Shown piece after piece: positions 42,627-49,620 of a stretch of DNA of 64,000 bases. The notes beneath the pieces were generated by a model, which did not search any database, had not been told where the DNA came from, and worked only from the letters and a program-made list of their open reading frames with translations. The position numbers and the translations under genes are program-made. This DNA comes from a virus, in the IMG/VR virus record IMGVR_UViG_3300014257_000015, positions 1 through 64,000 of that record. One strand, written 5' to 3'. Position 1 is the first letter of the stretch. The number at the start of each line of letters is the position of its first letter.

Positions 42627-43810
42627 TGGCAGTGAACTTCAAAGACGGCTACACAGTGCCATCGCACGTTCGTGAGATGTATCCTGATTTGGAGAAAAAT
42701 TTGCTGCCATTGATTAAACGTCGAGCACAACAAATGCGCCATGCCATACCCGGGATCGACGTGGAAGATGCAATACAAGAGGGGCGTCTTGCTTTGTTGT
42801 CTTGTTTGACTCGGTATGATGCTAACAAGTGTTCGTTTGATTTGAAACGCTACGTGTCCAAGACATTACGCAACACATATGCTATGATGTTGTACGAGGC
42901 GTTGGCTCAACGTCGCACTCCTCGGGCACACATACAAGACGGCGAAGGGAATTGGGGTGTTGCGCCGCGTGTCCCGATTAGTCTTGATGAAATGTTGACG
43001 TACGAACCTGTTGAAGGCGATCTCAGCCCCGAGGCGCGCATCATCGAGATGGAGCGATTGAGCTCATGCATTCGAATCAAAATGAAAATGATGGAGATGT
43101 TGACCGGGCGAGATCTTGATGTGTTCAAGTCGATGCTTGAAACGTCGTGCGAATTTCTGGAACCAGAAGAGATCCGACGCATCATAATCAGAGAGGAGCA
43201 AAGGAAACAGACGGGCGAACCGCTAAAGCACGATGGGTGCTTAGCAGCAGTGGACGCGGCCGGCGGCGACGTAAATTCATTGTCCAATATTTTGGTTGCC
43301 AATTATCTCAACATCAACAAGAATATGATTGATTGGTCCATCAACAAAATTCGCATGCTGTTCTCCAAATTGGTGAAACAAGAAGAAGTTGAAGCGCCCA
43401 ATGTCTTGGAGGCGATGGAAAAGCGTGGCCTTCCAGCAATACAAGTGAATCGAGGAACGCACTTCAGCGCAAGTTTCGTTCGTTCCGTGATGACTGTGCG
43501 GAATTTGCGTGACGAAGAGCCGCACATAGAAATACAGAGCGCATCGCATCGGGGTTGCACAAATTATTGGATGCGGAGGATTGAGCGCCACACGTGGGGG
43601 GCGGTGTTGGTCCTGAAACGCGGCGGTGAATTTGTTACCGCTGTGATTGAAGGTCGTTTGAATTTGTTGACTGGCGACGTATTCAGCCTTGAATTGGGCG
43701 GGGCGAGAGATAAACTGCCGGTTGAATGGTATCAACAGTTGTCCAGAAGATTGTCGGAGGTGTACGGTGGCCAGGAAAATACGGATGCCACATTGCGTCG
43801 GGCAGTATGA
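42626..43810 (+). CDS. sigma-factor-like protein (sigma region 2 fold)
   Basis: The ATG overlaps the preceding stop (TGATG) with AGGAG upstream. Residues about 30-85 fit sigma70 region 2: a helix with LLPLIKRRAQQMRHAI, then IDVEDAIQEGRLALLSCLTRYD, then FDLKRYVSKTLRNTYAMML. This corresponds to the core-binding and -10 recognition helices (family pattern DliQEGxxgLxxAvxkFD). Regions 3/4 are not obvious. The remaining 300 residues are charged and helical, with a strand-rich end (GAVLVLKRGGEFVTAVIEG). It may be a phage sigma factor for late genes, although divergence makes that tentative. Confidence 0.6.
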   Translation: MAVNFKDGYTVPSHVREMYPDLEKNLLPLIKRRAQQMRHAIPGIDVEDAIQEGRLALLSCLTRYDANKCSFDLKRYVSKTLRNTYAMMLYEALAQRRTPRAHIQDGEGNWGVAPRVPISLDEMLTYEPVEGDLSPEARIIEMERLSSCIRIKMKMMEMLTGRDLDVFKSMLETSCEFLEPEEIRRIIIREEQRKQTGEPLKHDGCLAAVDAAGGDVNSLSNILVANYLNINKNMIDWSINKIRMLFSKLVKQEEVEAPNVLEAMEKRGLPAIQVNRGTHFSASFVRSVMTVRNLRDEEPHIEIQSASHRGCTNYWMRRIERHTWGAVLVLKRGGEFVTAVIEGRLNLLTGDVFSLELGGARDKLPVEWYQQLSRRLSEVYGGQENTDATLRRAV

Positions 43811-44654
43811 GCCGAAGAATGATGTGTGCAATGGAGATCCGTCGAAATCGAAGGATACCGAAGATGGTGTGCCGTGTTGGTGTCGCGATAGATGCATAGC
43901 ACTTCGGTTGTGGTGTGGTGAGCGGGGGAAAGAACCGGATCACTTTGTTGCCTTGCAAATTGTGAAAGAAAATGGTGTAGAGATGACAGCAGCCGTGCCA
44001 AAGATGAGCAACGAGATATTCGCAAACACGCTCGATAAAACCATTGCCAATTATGGCGTAATCAACGGACGCATCACCAGACCAAACAAGGGCGGTGCAC
44101 CAAAGAAGAAAATACAAGCACCCGCGCCAACCAGAGGGAAACCTGGCCCGAAGAAGGGGAAGCGGCCTTGTGTTGAGGCAAGAGTGAAATCGCGCCGGGC
44201 AGTAATAGCACGTGCGAAAGCTCGACGAGAAGAGTGCAAGTTGTTGTTCGGCCATTTCAAGAAACATCTGGAGGTGGCCTTGCATGGACAGAAGTGGAGT
44301 GCTAGAAATTCAGCTATTGCTGCTGATAGGCTGTACATTAAAGACAGGTTTGACAATTCCGGCTACGCTACGGTGTATTGCAAAACGAGGATAGGGCGGG
44401 ATACGCCAGTGGTGACAGCAAGGCTGAAAACGGCGACGTTGACCTTGATGATAGGGTTGCCGGTGACTTTAGAACAGCTGGAATCACAGATAGGAAAGGC
44501 CACGTGCAAAAAGCTATCCCCATACAGAATATTGGACGGATATTTCATCACAGCCGTGAACAACGTCGACAAAGAGCGTGCTGCTTTGATCGCAGAGACT
44601 ATCGGCCGACTGGTGAAATCAGGTATTATAAATTTGCCTGCCGCCGCGCAATGA
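43767..44654 (+). CDS. Cys-rich, basic putative DNA-binding protein (295 aa)
   Basis: The start is the GTG with GGAGG six bases upstream; the in-frame extension upstream lies within the sigma-like gene. The first 45 residues contain seven cysteines (including PCWCRDRC), probably a zinc module. Residues about 110-160 are strongly basic with AT-hook-like RGKPGPKKGKRP. The C-terminal part has strand and helix segments (TLTLMIGLPVTLEQLE) and ends in PAAAQ. The family is unknown. The zinc module and basic linker point to nucleic-acid binding. Confidence 0.6.
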   Translation: MARKIRMPHCVGQYEPKNDVCNGDPSKSKDTEDGVPCWCRDRCIALRLWCGERGKEPDHFVALQIVKENGVEMTAAVPKMSNEIFANTLDKTIANYGVINGRITRPNKGGAPKKKIQAPAPTRGKPGPKKGKRPCVEARVKSRRAVIARAKARREECKLLFGHFKKHLEVALHGQKWSARNSAIAADRLYIKDRFDNSGYATVYCKTRIGRDTPVVTARLKTATLTLMIGLPVTLEQLESQIGKATCKKLSPYRILDGYFITAVNNVDKERAALIAETIGRLVKSGIINLPAAAQ

Positions 44655-44746
44655 CGCTGCAGAGCGGGCAGGGGCGAGCGATTGGATTCTTGGGCCTTGG
44701 CCGGTTCTCTCCAACGCTCGCCCCGATCCATCGAGCAAATCCATGA
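44651..44746 (+). CDS. 31-codon small ORF coupled at both ends
   Basis: The ATG overlaps the stop of the upstream gene (ATGA) and its TGA overlaps the ATG of the next gene (ATGA), so it exactly fills the gap between them. It encodes MTLQSGQGRAIGFLGLGRF followed by twelve more residues ending HRANP. There is no obvious ribosome binding site, so translation would rely on coupling. It overlaps a long hairpin and could be a leader peptide that controls the oxidoreductase gene. Chance is an alternative explanation for so short a frame. Confidence 0.35.
   Translation: MTLQSGQGRAIGFLGLGRFSPTLAPIHRANP
44671..44724 (+). promoter_or_regulatory. 15-bp hairpin upstream of the oxidoreductase gene
   Basis: GGGGCGAGCG (44671-44680) pairs perfectly with CGCTCGCCCC (44715-44724). 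The pairing continues with TTGGA (44682-44686) against TCCAA (44710-44714) after one bulged A, giving 15 base pairs. The loop itself contains GGCCTTGGCC. No T-run follows, so it is not a simple intrinsic terminator. It may be an attenuator, a translational control element or an RNA-processing site. Confidence 0.55.
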
Positions 44747-45705
44747 GAAAACGTGTTGTGATAGTTGGGGGTGGAGTCTCAGGGCTCATAGCATCGTATG
44801 TGTTCAGCGGAATCCCCGGTGTAGAAACAAGAGTATTTGAAGAGAAAACAACCGGCGGCGAATTTCTAGCTGGCGGCTTGAAGTACATCCACCACACAGA
44901 AGCAATGGTGGATATGTTTGATGAGCTAGGCCTGTGTCACTCAAATTTCATGGTGAATGGTGGCATATTGTTGAGCGACGTTGTTCAGCCGTACCCAAAG
45001 TGCTTCCAAGACATGGCACCCGAACGAGCCGCCCGCATCCAGGATGACCACTGGAGGAAGACGCGCCGATCAGAGCCGGGTTCTGATTCCAAGAAAGCAA
45101 TGAATGATCCGGCGAGCACGAAGCCAAGGCAAGCCCTTCGCTGTGACTTTGTGGATATGATCAATGAGCTATCAGATTGCGCAGCGATCACCAACGCAGC
45201 CGTAGTTGAGATCAACCAAAATGATTTGCTGACCAGCCAGAAAGAACGGGTGCTGTTTGATTTCGCGGTGGTGACTTTGCCGCTGTGGGTGATTAGGGAA
45301 TTGGTGAAGTGGTATGTGCCGCACGGTATGGCTATGGCCCTCAACGTGGCAAAGGTGAATGTTCGCGGGGATCGCTTTGCGCGCTGGGATTACGTCTACA
45401 CGCCCTACACGCCGTCCAATTGTGTCCATCGATTTTCACCGGTGGCAGGCGGATATTCGGTTGAGACGAATGGTGAATTGAATCTTGGTGAAATCGAGTC
45501 TGACTTGAATTTCCTTTGGCCTGAAGGTTGGGCAATGATGGAACTGAAAGAGGGGCTAAAGGGCCACCTGCTTTCATTGGACACTAAGCCTGATTGGCCG
45601 CGTAACATAGCACCAATCGGAAGGTTTGCAAAATGGGACAGCCGGGCAACCATCGATGTAGCGTTGGAAGACTCGATAGCGTTAGCCAAGAGGTGGCTTG
45701 GATGA
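44743..45705 (+). CDS. FAD-dependent oxidoreductase with Rossmann fold
   Basis: The N-terminal dinucleotide-binding motif is RVVIVGGGVSGLIASYVF (GxGxxG at residues 9-14), followed by an acidic residue at the end of the second strand (RVFEEKT). The C-terminal IAPIGRFAKWDSRATIDVAL resembles the flavin-contacting GR(f/y)..W motif of UDP-galactopyranose mutase- and protoporphyrinogen oxidase-type proteins. At 320 residues it is shorter than most such enzymes. FAD-dependent oxidoreductases occur in phage thymidine hypermodification clusters, and this one starts a run of nucleotide-related genes. The substrate is unknown. Confidence 0.7.
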   Translation: MRKRVVIVGGGVSGLIASYVFSGIPGVETRVFEEKTTGGEFLAGGLKYIHHTEAMVDMFDELGLCHSNFMVNGGILLSDVVQPYPKCFQDMAPERAARIQDDHWRKTRRSEPGSDSKKAMNDPASTKPRQALRCDFVDMINELSDCAAITNAAVVEINQNDLLTSQKERVLFDFAVVTLPLWVIRELVKWYVPHGMAMALNVAKVNVRGDRFARWDYVYTPYTPSNCVHRFSPVAGGYSVETNGELNLGEIESDLNFLWPEGWAMMELKEGLKGHLLSLDTKPDWPRNIAPIGRFAKWDSRATIDVALEDSIALAKRWLG

Positions 45706-46649
45706 ATCTTTGGTCAGAGATGTGGGAAAGGCAGAAGAAGCAACAGGAGCACTTCAACCTCGACCCCAAAGCGATGTCACCAATCGTGAAGGCTGGTGTT
45801 GCGAAGGATTTGACGCTGGGATTGCTTGAAGAGGCGGGGGAGCTTTCGAGGGCTGTGGCTCGATTCAAGGCACACCTTTTGAAAGACAGGCCTGTGGACA
45901 AGATCAATGTCTGCGAAGCTTCGGTTGATGTGCTGAAATATCTGATAGCGATTGCGCAATTATATGGCGTCTCGTCTGAAGAGATGTTCAACACTTTCAT
46001 GCGAAAAAGCGACGTTGTTGATGACAAGGCGCGTTGCGAACGGGTGGAACTGGAGCGCCACACCAAGCTGATTGTGAGTGATCTGGATGGTTGCATTGCA
46101 GACCTATCTTCGTGGCAGGACGAAATGGATCGACAGCGCGGGAACGCTCCGATGAATGATGCCACATTGGCGATGCTCGAAAAATTGAAAGAGGAGTTTT
46201 ACAGATGCGGCGGGTTTTTGAATTTGCCGCCGATACCTGGAGCAATCGAAGCAACCAAGAAGATACGTGAAGCAGGATACAAACTGGCCATCATCACAGC
46301 CAGGCCAGACTGGCAATACAAAAGAGTGTACGCTGATACAATCCAGTGGCTTCAGAAACACGACATACAATATGATTTGATTTTGTTTCAGAAGGACAAG
46401 GCAGAAGCCGTGGTGGATCACATCTTTCCGGCGCGCCCTCTGTGTTTCGTTGAAGATAGGAGTAAACACGCCATCGAGGTCGCTAGCATTGGTGTGCAAG
46501 TGTTGTTTCTGACTTCTGGCAAAAGCGAATTGGCGCCTCACCCTTTGATTCAGCGAGTTCAAGGCTGGGGTGAAATCGTCGAGTACATCAATGCAACACA
46601 AGATGGGAGAAGTGAATATGGGACACCCACATTTGATGGGAACAGTTGA
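45702..46649 (+). CDS. MazG-like NTP pyrophosphohydrolase fused to HAD phosphatase
   Basis: I use the ATG that overlaps the previous stop. Residues 1-115 fit the all-alpha MazG/dUTPase superfamily: EEAGE at residues 43-47 and a second acidic helix ASVDVLKYLIAIA near residue 72, which lacks the usual ExxD spacing and has ExxxD instead. Residues 125-270 fit a HAD phosphatase: DLDGCIAD near residue 127, IITARPDWQYK near residue 203, FQKDKAEAV, and FVEDRSKHAIEVA with the final acidic loop. The two domains could dephosphorylate a deoxynucleotide stepwise (NTP to NMP to nucleoside). This fusion is unusual and suits the adjacent nucleotide enzymes. Confidence 0.75.
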   Translation: MNLWSEMWERQKKQQEHFNLDPKAMSPIVKAGVAKDLTLGLLEEAGELSRAVARFKAHLLKDRPVDKINVCEASVDVLKYLIAIAQLYGVSSEEMFNTFMRKSDVVDDKARCERVELERHTKLIVSDLDGCIADLSSWQDEMDRQRGNAPMNDATLAMLEKLKEEFYRCGGFLNLPPIPGAIEATKKIREAGYKLAIITARPDWQYKRVYADTIQWLQKHDIQYDLILFQKDKAEAVVDHIFPARPLCFVEDRSKHAIEVASIGVQVLFLTSGKSELAPHPLIQRVQGWGEIVEYINATQDGRSEYGTPTFDGNS

Positions 46650-47784
46650 GTACAGGCCGGTAACGTTTAGCAGCGGGAATGGCCCTTGGCTGTATGTTTA
46701 TCATGATGGAGAAACAAAGACAGATTATCTGGACTTTTTCTGTGATGTCGGAACGTCCAGCCTTGGTTACGGCGGGAAAGAACAACAGGATGTCATTTCC
46801 AGGATGTATCATTTGCCTGCTCACGCGCCGAACATATTTGGCTTCGATGAGCGAGACCGAGCGGCACGGCGCCTTTGTGAAATGACGCAAATGGATCGCG
46901 TGTTCTTTTGCAATAGCGGAGCAGAATCAGTTGAGGCGGCAATCAAACTGGCGCGGCTTTGGTCGTACAAGAAAGGCTGTGGCGCTGATCACATCTACAG
47001 TTATGTCGGCGGATTCCATGGGCGGACATACGGGGCGTTGTCCGCCGGTGACGGCGCGCCATATCACTACGAAGGTTTCGGCAAGATGTTGGACGGGGTG
47101 TTTCACTTCAAAGAAGCATGGGAAATCACAGACCCCGAAACTTGCGCCATCATTCTCGCCCCCTGCTTCGGCAACAACGACATTCGAGAGTACCCGGATG
47201 GTTGGTTGAAAGATCTCAGAGAATTCTGTGACAACAACGGGATTCTACTGATCTTTGATGAGGTGCAAACAGGCTCGGGGCGCACCGGCATGATGACGTA
47301 CGCGCAACGATGCGGCGTGAAGCCAGACATTATGACGTTGGCGAAGGGCATTGGGATGGGTGCCCCTGTAGGTGCCATGTTGGCGTCGGCTGACATCGCC
47401 GAAGTGTTCACGCCAGGAACGCATTTCAGCACATTCGGCGGGAATCCGTTGTCTTGTGCCTTCGTGAATGGGATGTTGGACTGGTTGGAACGTCCTGGAA
47501 ATCTGGAGTCTGTGAATCGAAAGGGCGAGTTCATAAAAGAAACATTGCAACGATTCGGATGGGCAAAGAACATTCGCGGCCCAGGAATGCTGATTGGATT
47601 TGATATCGACATTGACACATCTGAATTCGCGGCCCGCTGCTTAGAAAATCAGTTGCTCATCGGGGCCTTTAGAAAGGGGCCTGGGGCTGTAAAAATCAGC
47701 CCGCCGCTGAACATCGAAAAAGAAGACATCATCAAGGGATTGACCATATTGGATGAATCCTACAAGGAGCTGATCAATGGCTGA
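46618..47784 (+). CDS. class III PLP-dependent aminotransferase (acetylornithine aminotransferase-like)
   Basis: The start is the ATG with GGAGAA about seven bases upstream, overlapping the previous gene by 32 bases. The fold-type I features are in order: FCNSGAESVEAAIKLAR near residue 100 (phosphate-binding), FHGRTYGALS near residue 135, LLIFDEVQTGSGRTG near residue 212, and the PLP lysine in TLAKGIGMGAPVGAML (K243). At 388 residues it is of normal length and appears intact. Such enzymes move amino groups from omega-amino donors. They are very unusual in phages. Linkage to the FAD, MazG-HAD and ThyX-like genes suggests a modified nucleotide product. Confidence 0.85.
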   Translation: MGHPHLMGTVEYRPVTFSSGNGPWLYVYHDGETKTDYLDFFCDVGTSSLGYGGKEQQDVISRMYHLPAHAPNIFGFDERDRAARRLCEMTQMDRVFFCNSGAESVEAAIKLARLWSYKKGCGADHIYSYVGGFHGRTYGALSAGDGAPYHYEGFGKMLDGVFHFKEAWEITDPETCAIILAPCFGNNDIREYPDGWLKDLREFCDNNGILLIFDEVQTGSGRTGMMTYAQRCGVKPDIMTLAKGIGMGAPVGAMLASADIAEVFTPGTHFSTFGGNPLSCAFVNGMLDWLERPGNLESVNRKGEFIKETLQRFGWAKNIRGPGMLIGFDIDIDTSEFAARCLENQLLIGAFRKGPGAVKISPPLNIEKEDIIKGLTILDESYKELING

Positions 47785-48724
47785 GCCGAAAGTCACATTG
47801 CTGACTTGGACGAAAGACCCGTTGGAAACTGTGTACTCTGTATGGTGGCAGTCGAAGAACGAAAAACCGTTGATGACACCGGATGAGGTGAAAGAAAATG
47901 TCCCGCCGTCTGAGGTCGAAGAGCTATTCAAAGCGGTAATAGCACAACGAATCCCTGTTGGAGAACACCTGGATTTCGTGTTTGTTATGGAGAACGTTTC
48001 TGTGTCTTGGCGTGAGCAGGCCGTTCGCCACCGCATCGGGGTGAAAGTAGGCGGCGAACGTTTAGGGGTGGACGTAATACCGAACCTGGCTGATTCAAGC
48101 TGGTGGTCACAATCCATGCGCATCCAGAATATGGGAAGTTTCTTCAGCAACGGCGCATACAGGATGCCAAAATCATTGGATGCTCACCCGGAAGCTAAAG
48201 CTGTTTTTTGCGACATCATGTGTGACATCGAGGCTGCGTACAATAATCTGATTGACATGGGTGTGCCGATGGAAGACGCCAGAGAGGTTATCCCACTCGG
48301 CGCGCAACATCGGATCAGCTGGAAGCTTAACATAGGCGCTCTCCAGCACATCATGGAAAAGAGAGGTTGCTGGATACTGCAACTTGGAACGTGGGGGCCG
48401 ATCATTACCGGGATGGTGGATGAGTTGGCCAACAAGGTTCACCCTGTGTTTCGCGAATTGGTGACGCCGCCTTGCATCCGAGGGGATAAATTCAACTCGT
48501 GTGTGTTCATGGAAGAGTGTCGCCGCCGTTTGACAGGTGATGATGAATTGCCACCGTGCCCACTCCACTACAACTACCACGTTCTGCCTGAATCGCAACG
48601 TGGAATGATTCCGCTGTTGGTCAAGAAATTGGAAATCCCGATGAAGTCGGAGATGATGCGACGGTCGGAAGATTATGCGAATTTTTGGGGCCGAGATCCG
48701 TTCACAGGTGAAAAAATTGTGTGA
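47777..48724 (+). CDS. thyX: ThyX-like flavin-dependent thymidylate synthase homologue (divergent)
   Basis: The gene overlaps the aminotransferase by eight bases. It shows the ThyX layout: a strand and helix with LDFVFVMENVSVSWREQAV, then RHR (residues 84-86), and the late ARE-VIPLGAQHR region followed by SWKLNIGALQHIMEKR. The latter matches the family ending AR.xLP...T...N.RxLxHFL..R. The canonical RHRxxSxNExS continuation is not kept: RHRIGVKVGGERLG follows instead. That suggests altered substrate or cofactor handling, for example another dUMP-type substrate. ThyX uses FAD and a folate to methylate dUMP. The call to the family is strong, but the precise reaction is uncertain. Confidence 0.75.
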   Translation: MAEPKVTLLTWTKDPLETVYSVWWQSKNEKPLMTPDEVKENVPPSEVEELFKAVIAQRIPVGEHLDFVFVMENVSVSWREQAVRHRIGVKVGGERLGVDVIPNLADSSWWSQSMRIQNMGSFFSNGAYRMPKSLDAHPEAKAVFCDIMCDIEAAYNNLIDMGVPMEDAREVIPLGAQHRISWKLNIGALQHIMEKRGCWILQLGTWGPIITGMVDELANKVHPVFRELVTPPCIRGDKFNSCVFMEECRRRLTGDDELPPCPLHYNYHVLPESQRGMIPLLVKKLEIPMKSEMMRRSEDYANFWGRDPFTGEKIV

Positions 48725-49301
48725 CAAGATAATCGTGTTGGACGGGGTGAATGGGACAGGGAAATCAACGAGCGCAAAAGTTCTGCGCGAATTGACAGGG
48801 TGGCCCATCATACGGGCGTTTCGTGATGACTCTGATTCACATCTAGGATACAACGCGCCTATGGAGGGAGAACTCAAAAAACTCGGCGTTCCTGTGAACA
48901 CATACGTTGATGACTTGTACGTTGCTGATTTTTTGCGCGCAACACGGCGAGGAGCGATATTGGATAGATCGATGCCATCGGCATTGGCATATCCGATGAT
49001 GCGCGGCGAAGAGATAACACCAAAGACAGCAAAAAAATTGGTTGTTGTTTGGGAGCAGATTCTGCGCGCTGCGAAGATACCTGTGGTTTATGTTTGGATG
49101 CAAGCATCGCACGAAGTGGTGAAAGAGCGTTGTGTTGGACGGTGGCATCCAAACAAAGCACAATACGCCAAATTGGAATCGACTTTCAAGAGAGTTTTCG
49201 TGACGTTGTCGCTGTGCAAAAGAAGAGTGGTGACCACAGAGCTTAGTGAAAACGAAACGATCAAAACCGTTCGCCAGGTGGTGGATGATGCCGACGATTG
49301 A
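48708..49301 (+). CDS. P-loop nucleotide kinase, thymidylate kinase-like
   Basis: The start is a GTG; a TTG three codons later has AGGTG at better spacing and may be the true start. The P-loop is VLDGVNGTGKSTSAKVL near the N-terminus, typical of dTMP/dNMP kinases. A DRSMPSALAYPMMRG segment near residue 85 corresponds to the DR motif that binds the nucleoside monophosphate. YVWMQASHEVVKERCVGRWH near residue 140 resembles the LID region. It would phosphorylate a nucleotide (dTMP or a modified form). It overlaps the ThyX-like gene by 17 bases, linking their expression. Confidence 0.75.
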   Translation: MKKLCDKIIVLDGVNGTGKSTSAKVLRELTGWPIIRAFRDDSDSHLGYNAPMEGELKKLGVPVNTYVDDLYVADFLRATRRGAILDRSMPSALAYPMMRGEEITPKTAKKLVVVWEQILRAAKIPVVYVWMQASHEVVKERCVGRWHPNKAQYAKLESTFKRVFVTLSLCKRRVVTTELSENETIKTVRQVVDDADD

Positions 49302-49620
49302 TGAAATCAGAGTTTGGTTGAGTGGCCAAGAGATCGAAGGATTGCCCGCTTTGCGTGAGCGTGAGCGTGAGCCAGAAGCGAAACATCCGCCGAAGGCAAT
49401 GAAAACGCCTGCCGATATGCGCAACCAAGGGAGATATCGGCTGCACCGTGATGACTCCGGTCACGTCATCGATGCCACTTTGTATTTTGGAAAGTACAAT
49501 GGGTTCTGCCTAAGTAAACTTTCAACCAATAGAGAAGGGAAGGACTACCTGTCATGGATGTTGAAACAGGACTTCCCTGGTGAATTGGTGGAGTTGATCA
49601 CCAGTATGGGATGGGCGTGA
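49285..49620 (+). CDS. DUF3820/ExoX C-terminal-like small protein next to the polymerase
   Basis: Two tandem ATGs after an AGGTGG site can serve as start. Residues 60-110 (ATLYFGKYNGFCLSKLSTNR, then DYLSWMLKQDFPGELVELI) match the small DUF3820 domain, also seen at the C-terminus of exonuclease X (pattern fGKhkGk...p.dYl.WlLkqdf). The first 50 residues are polar and charged. It overlaps the polymerase gene by ten bases, suggesting a polymerase-associated accessory function, possibly proofreading-linked. It has no nuclease catalytic residues of its own. Confidence 0.65.
   Translation: MMPTIDEIRVWLSGQEIEGLPALREREREPEAKHPPKAMKTPADMRNQGRYRLHRDDSGHVIDATLYFGKYNGFCLSKLSTNREGKDYLSWMLKQDFPGELVELITSMGWA

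Noticed and set aside
44671-44724. Calling the hairpin an intrinsic terminator
   Set aside because: There is no T-run after the stem, and the next gene starts 19 bases later in a tightly coupled operon.
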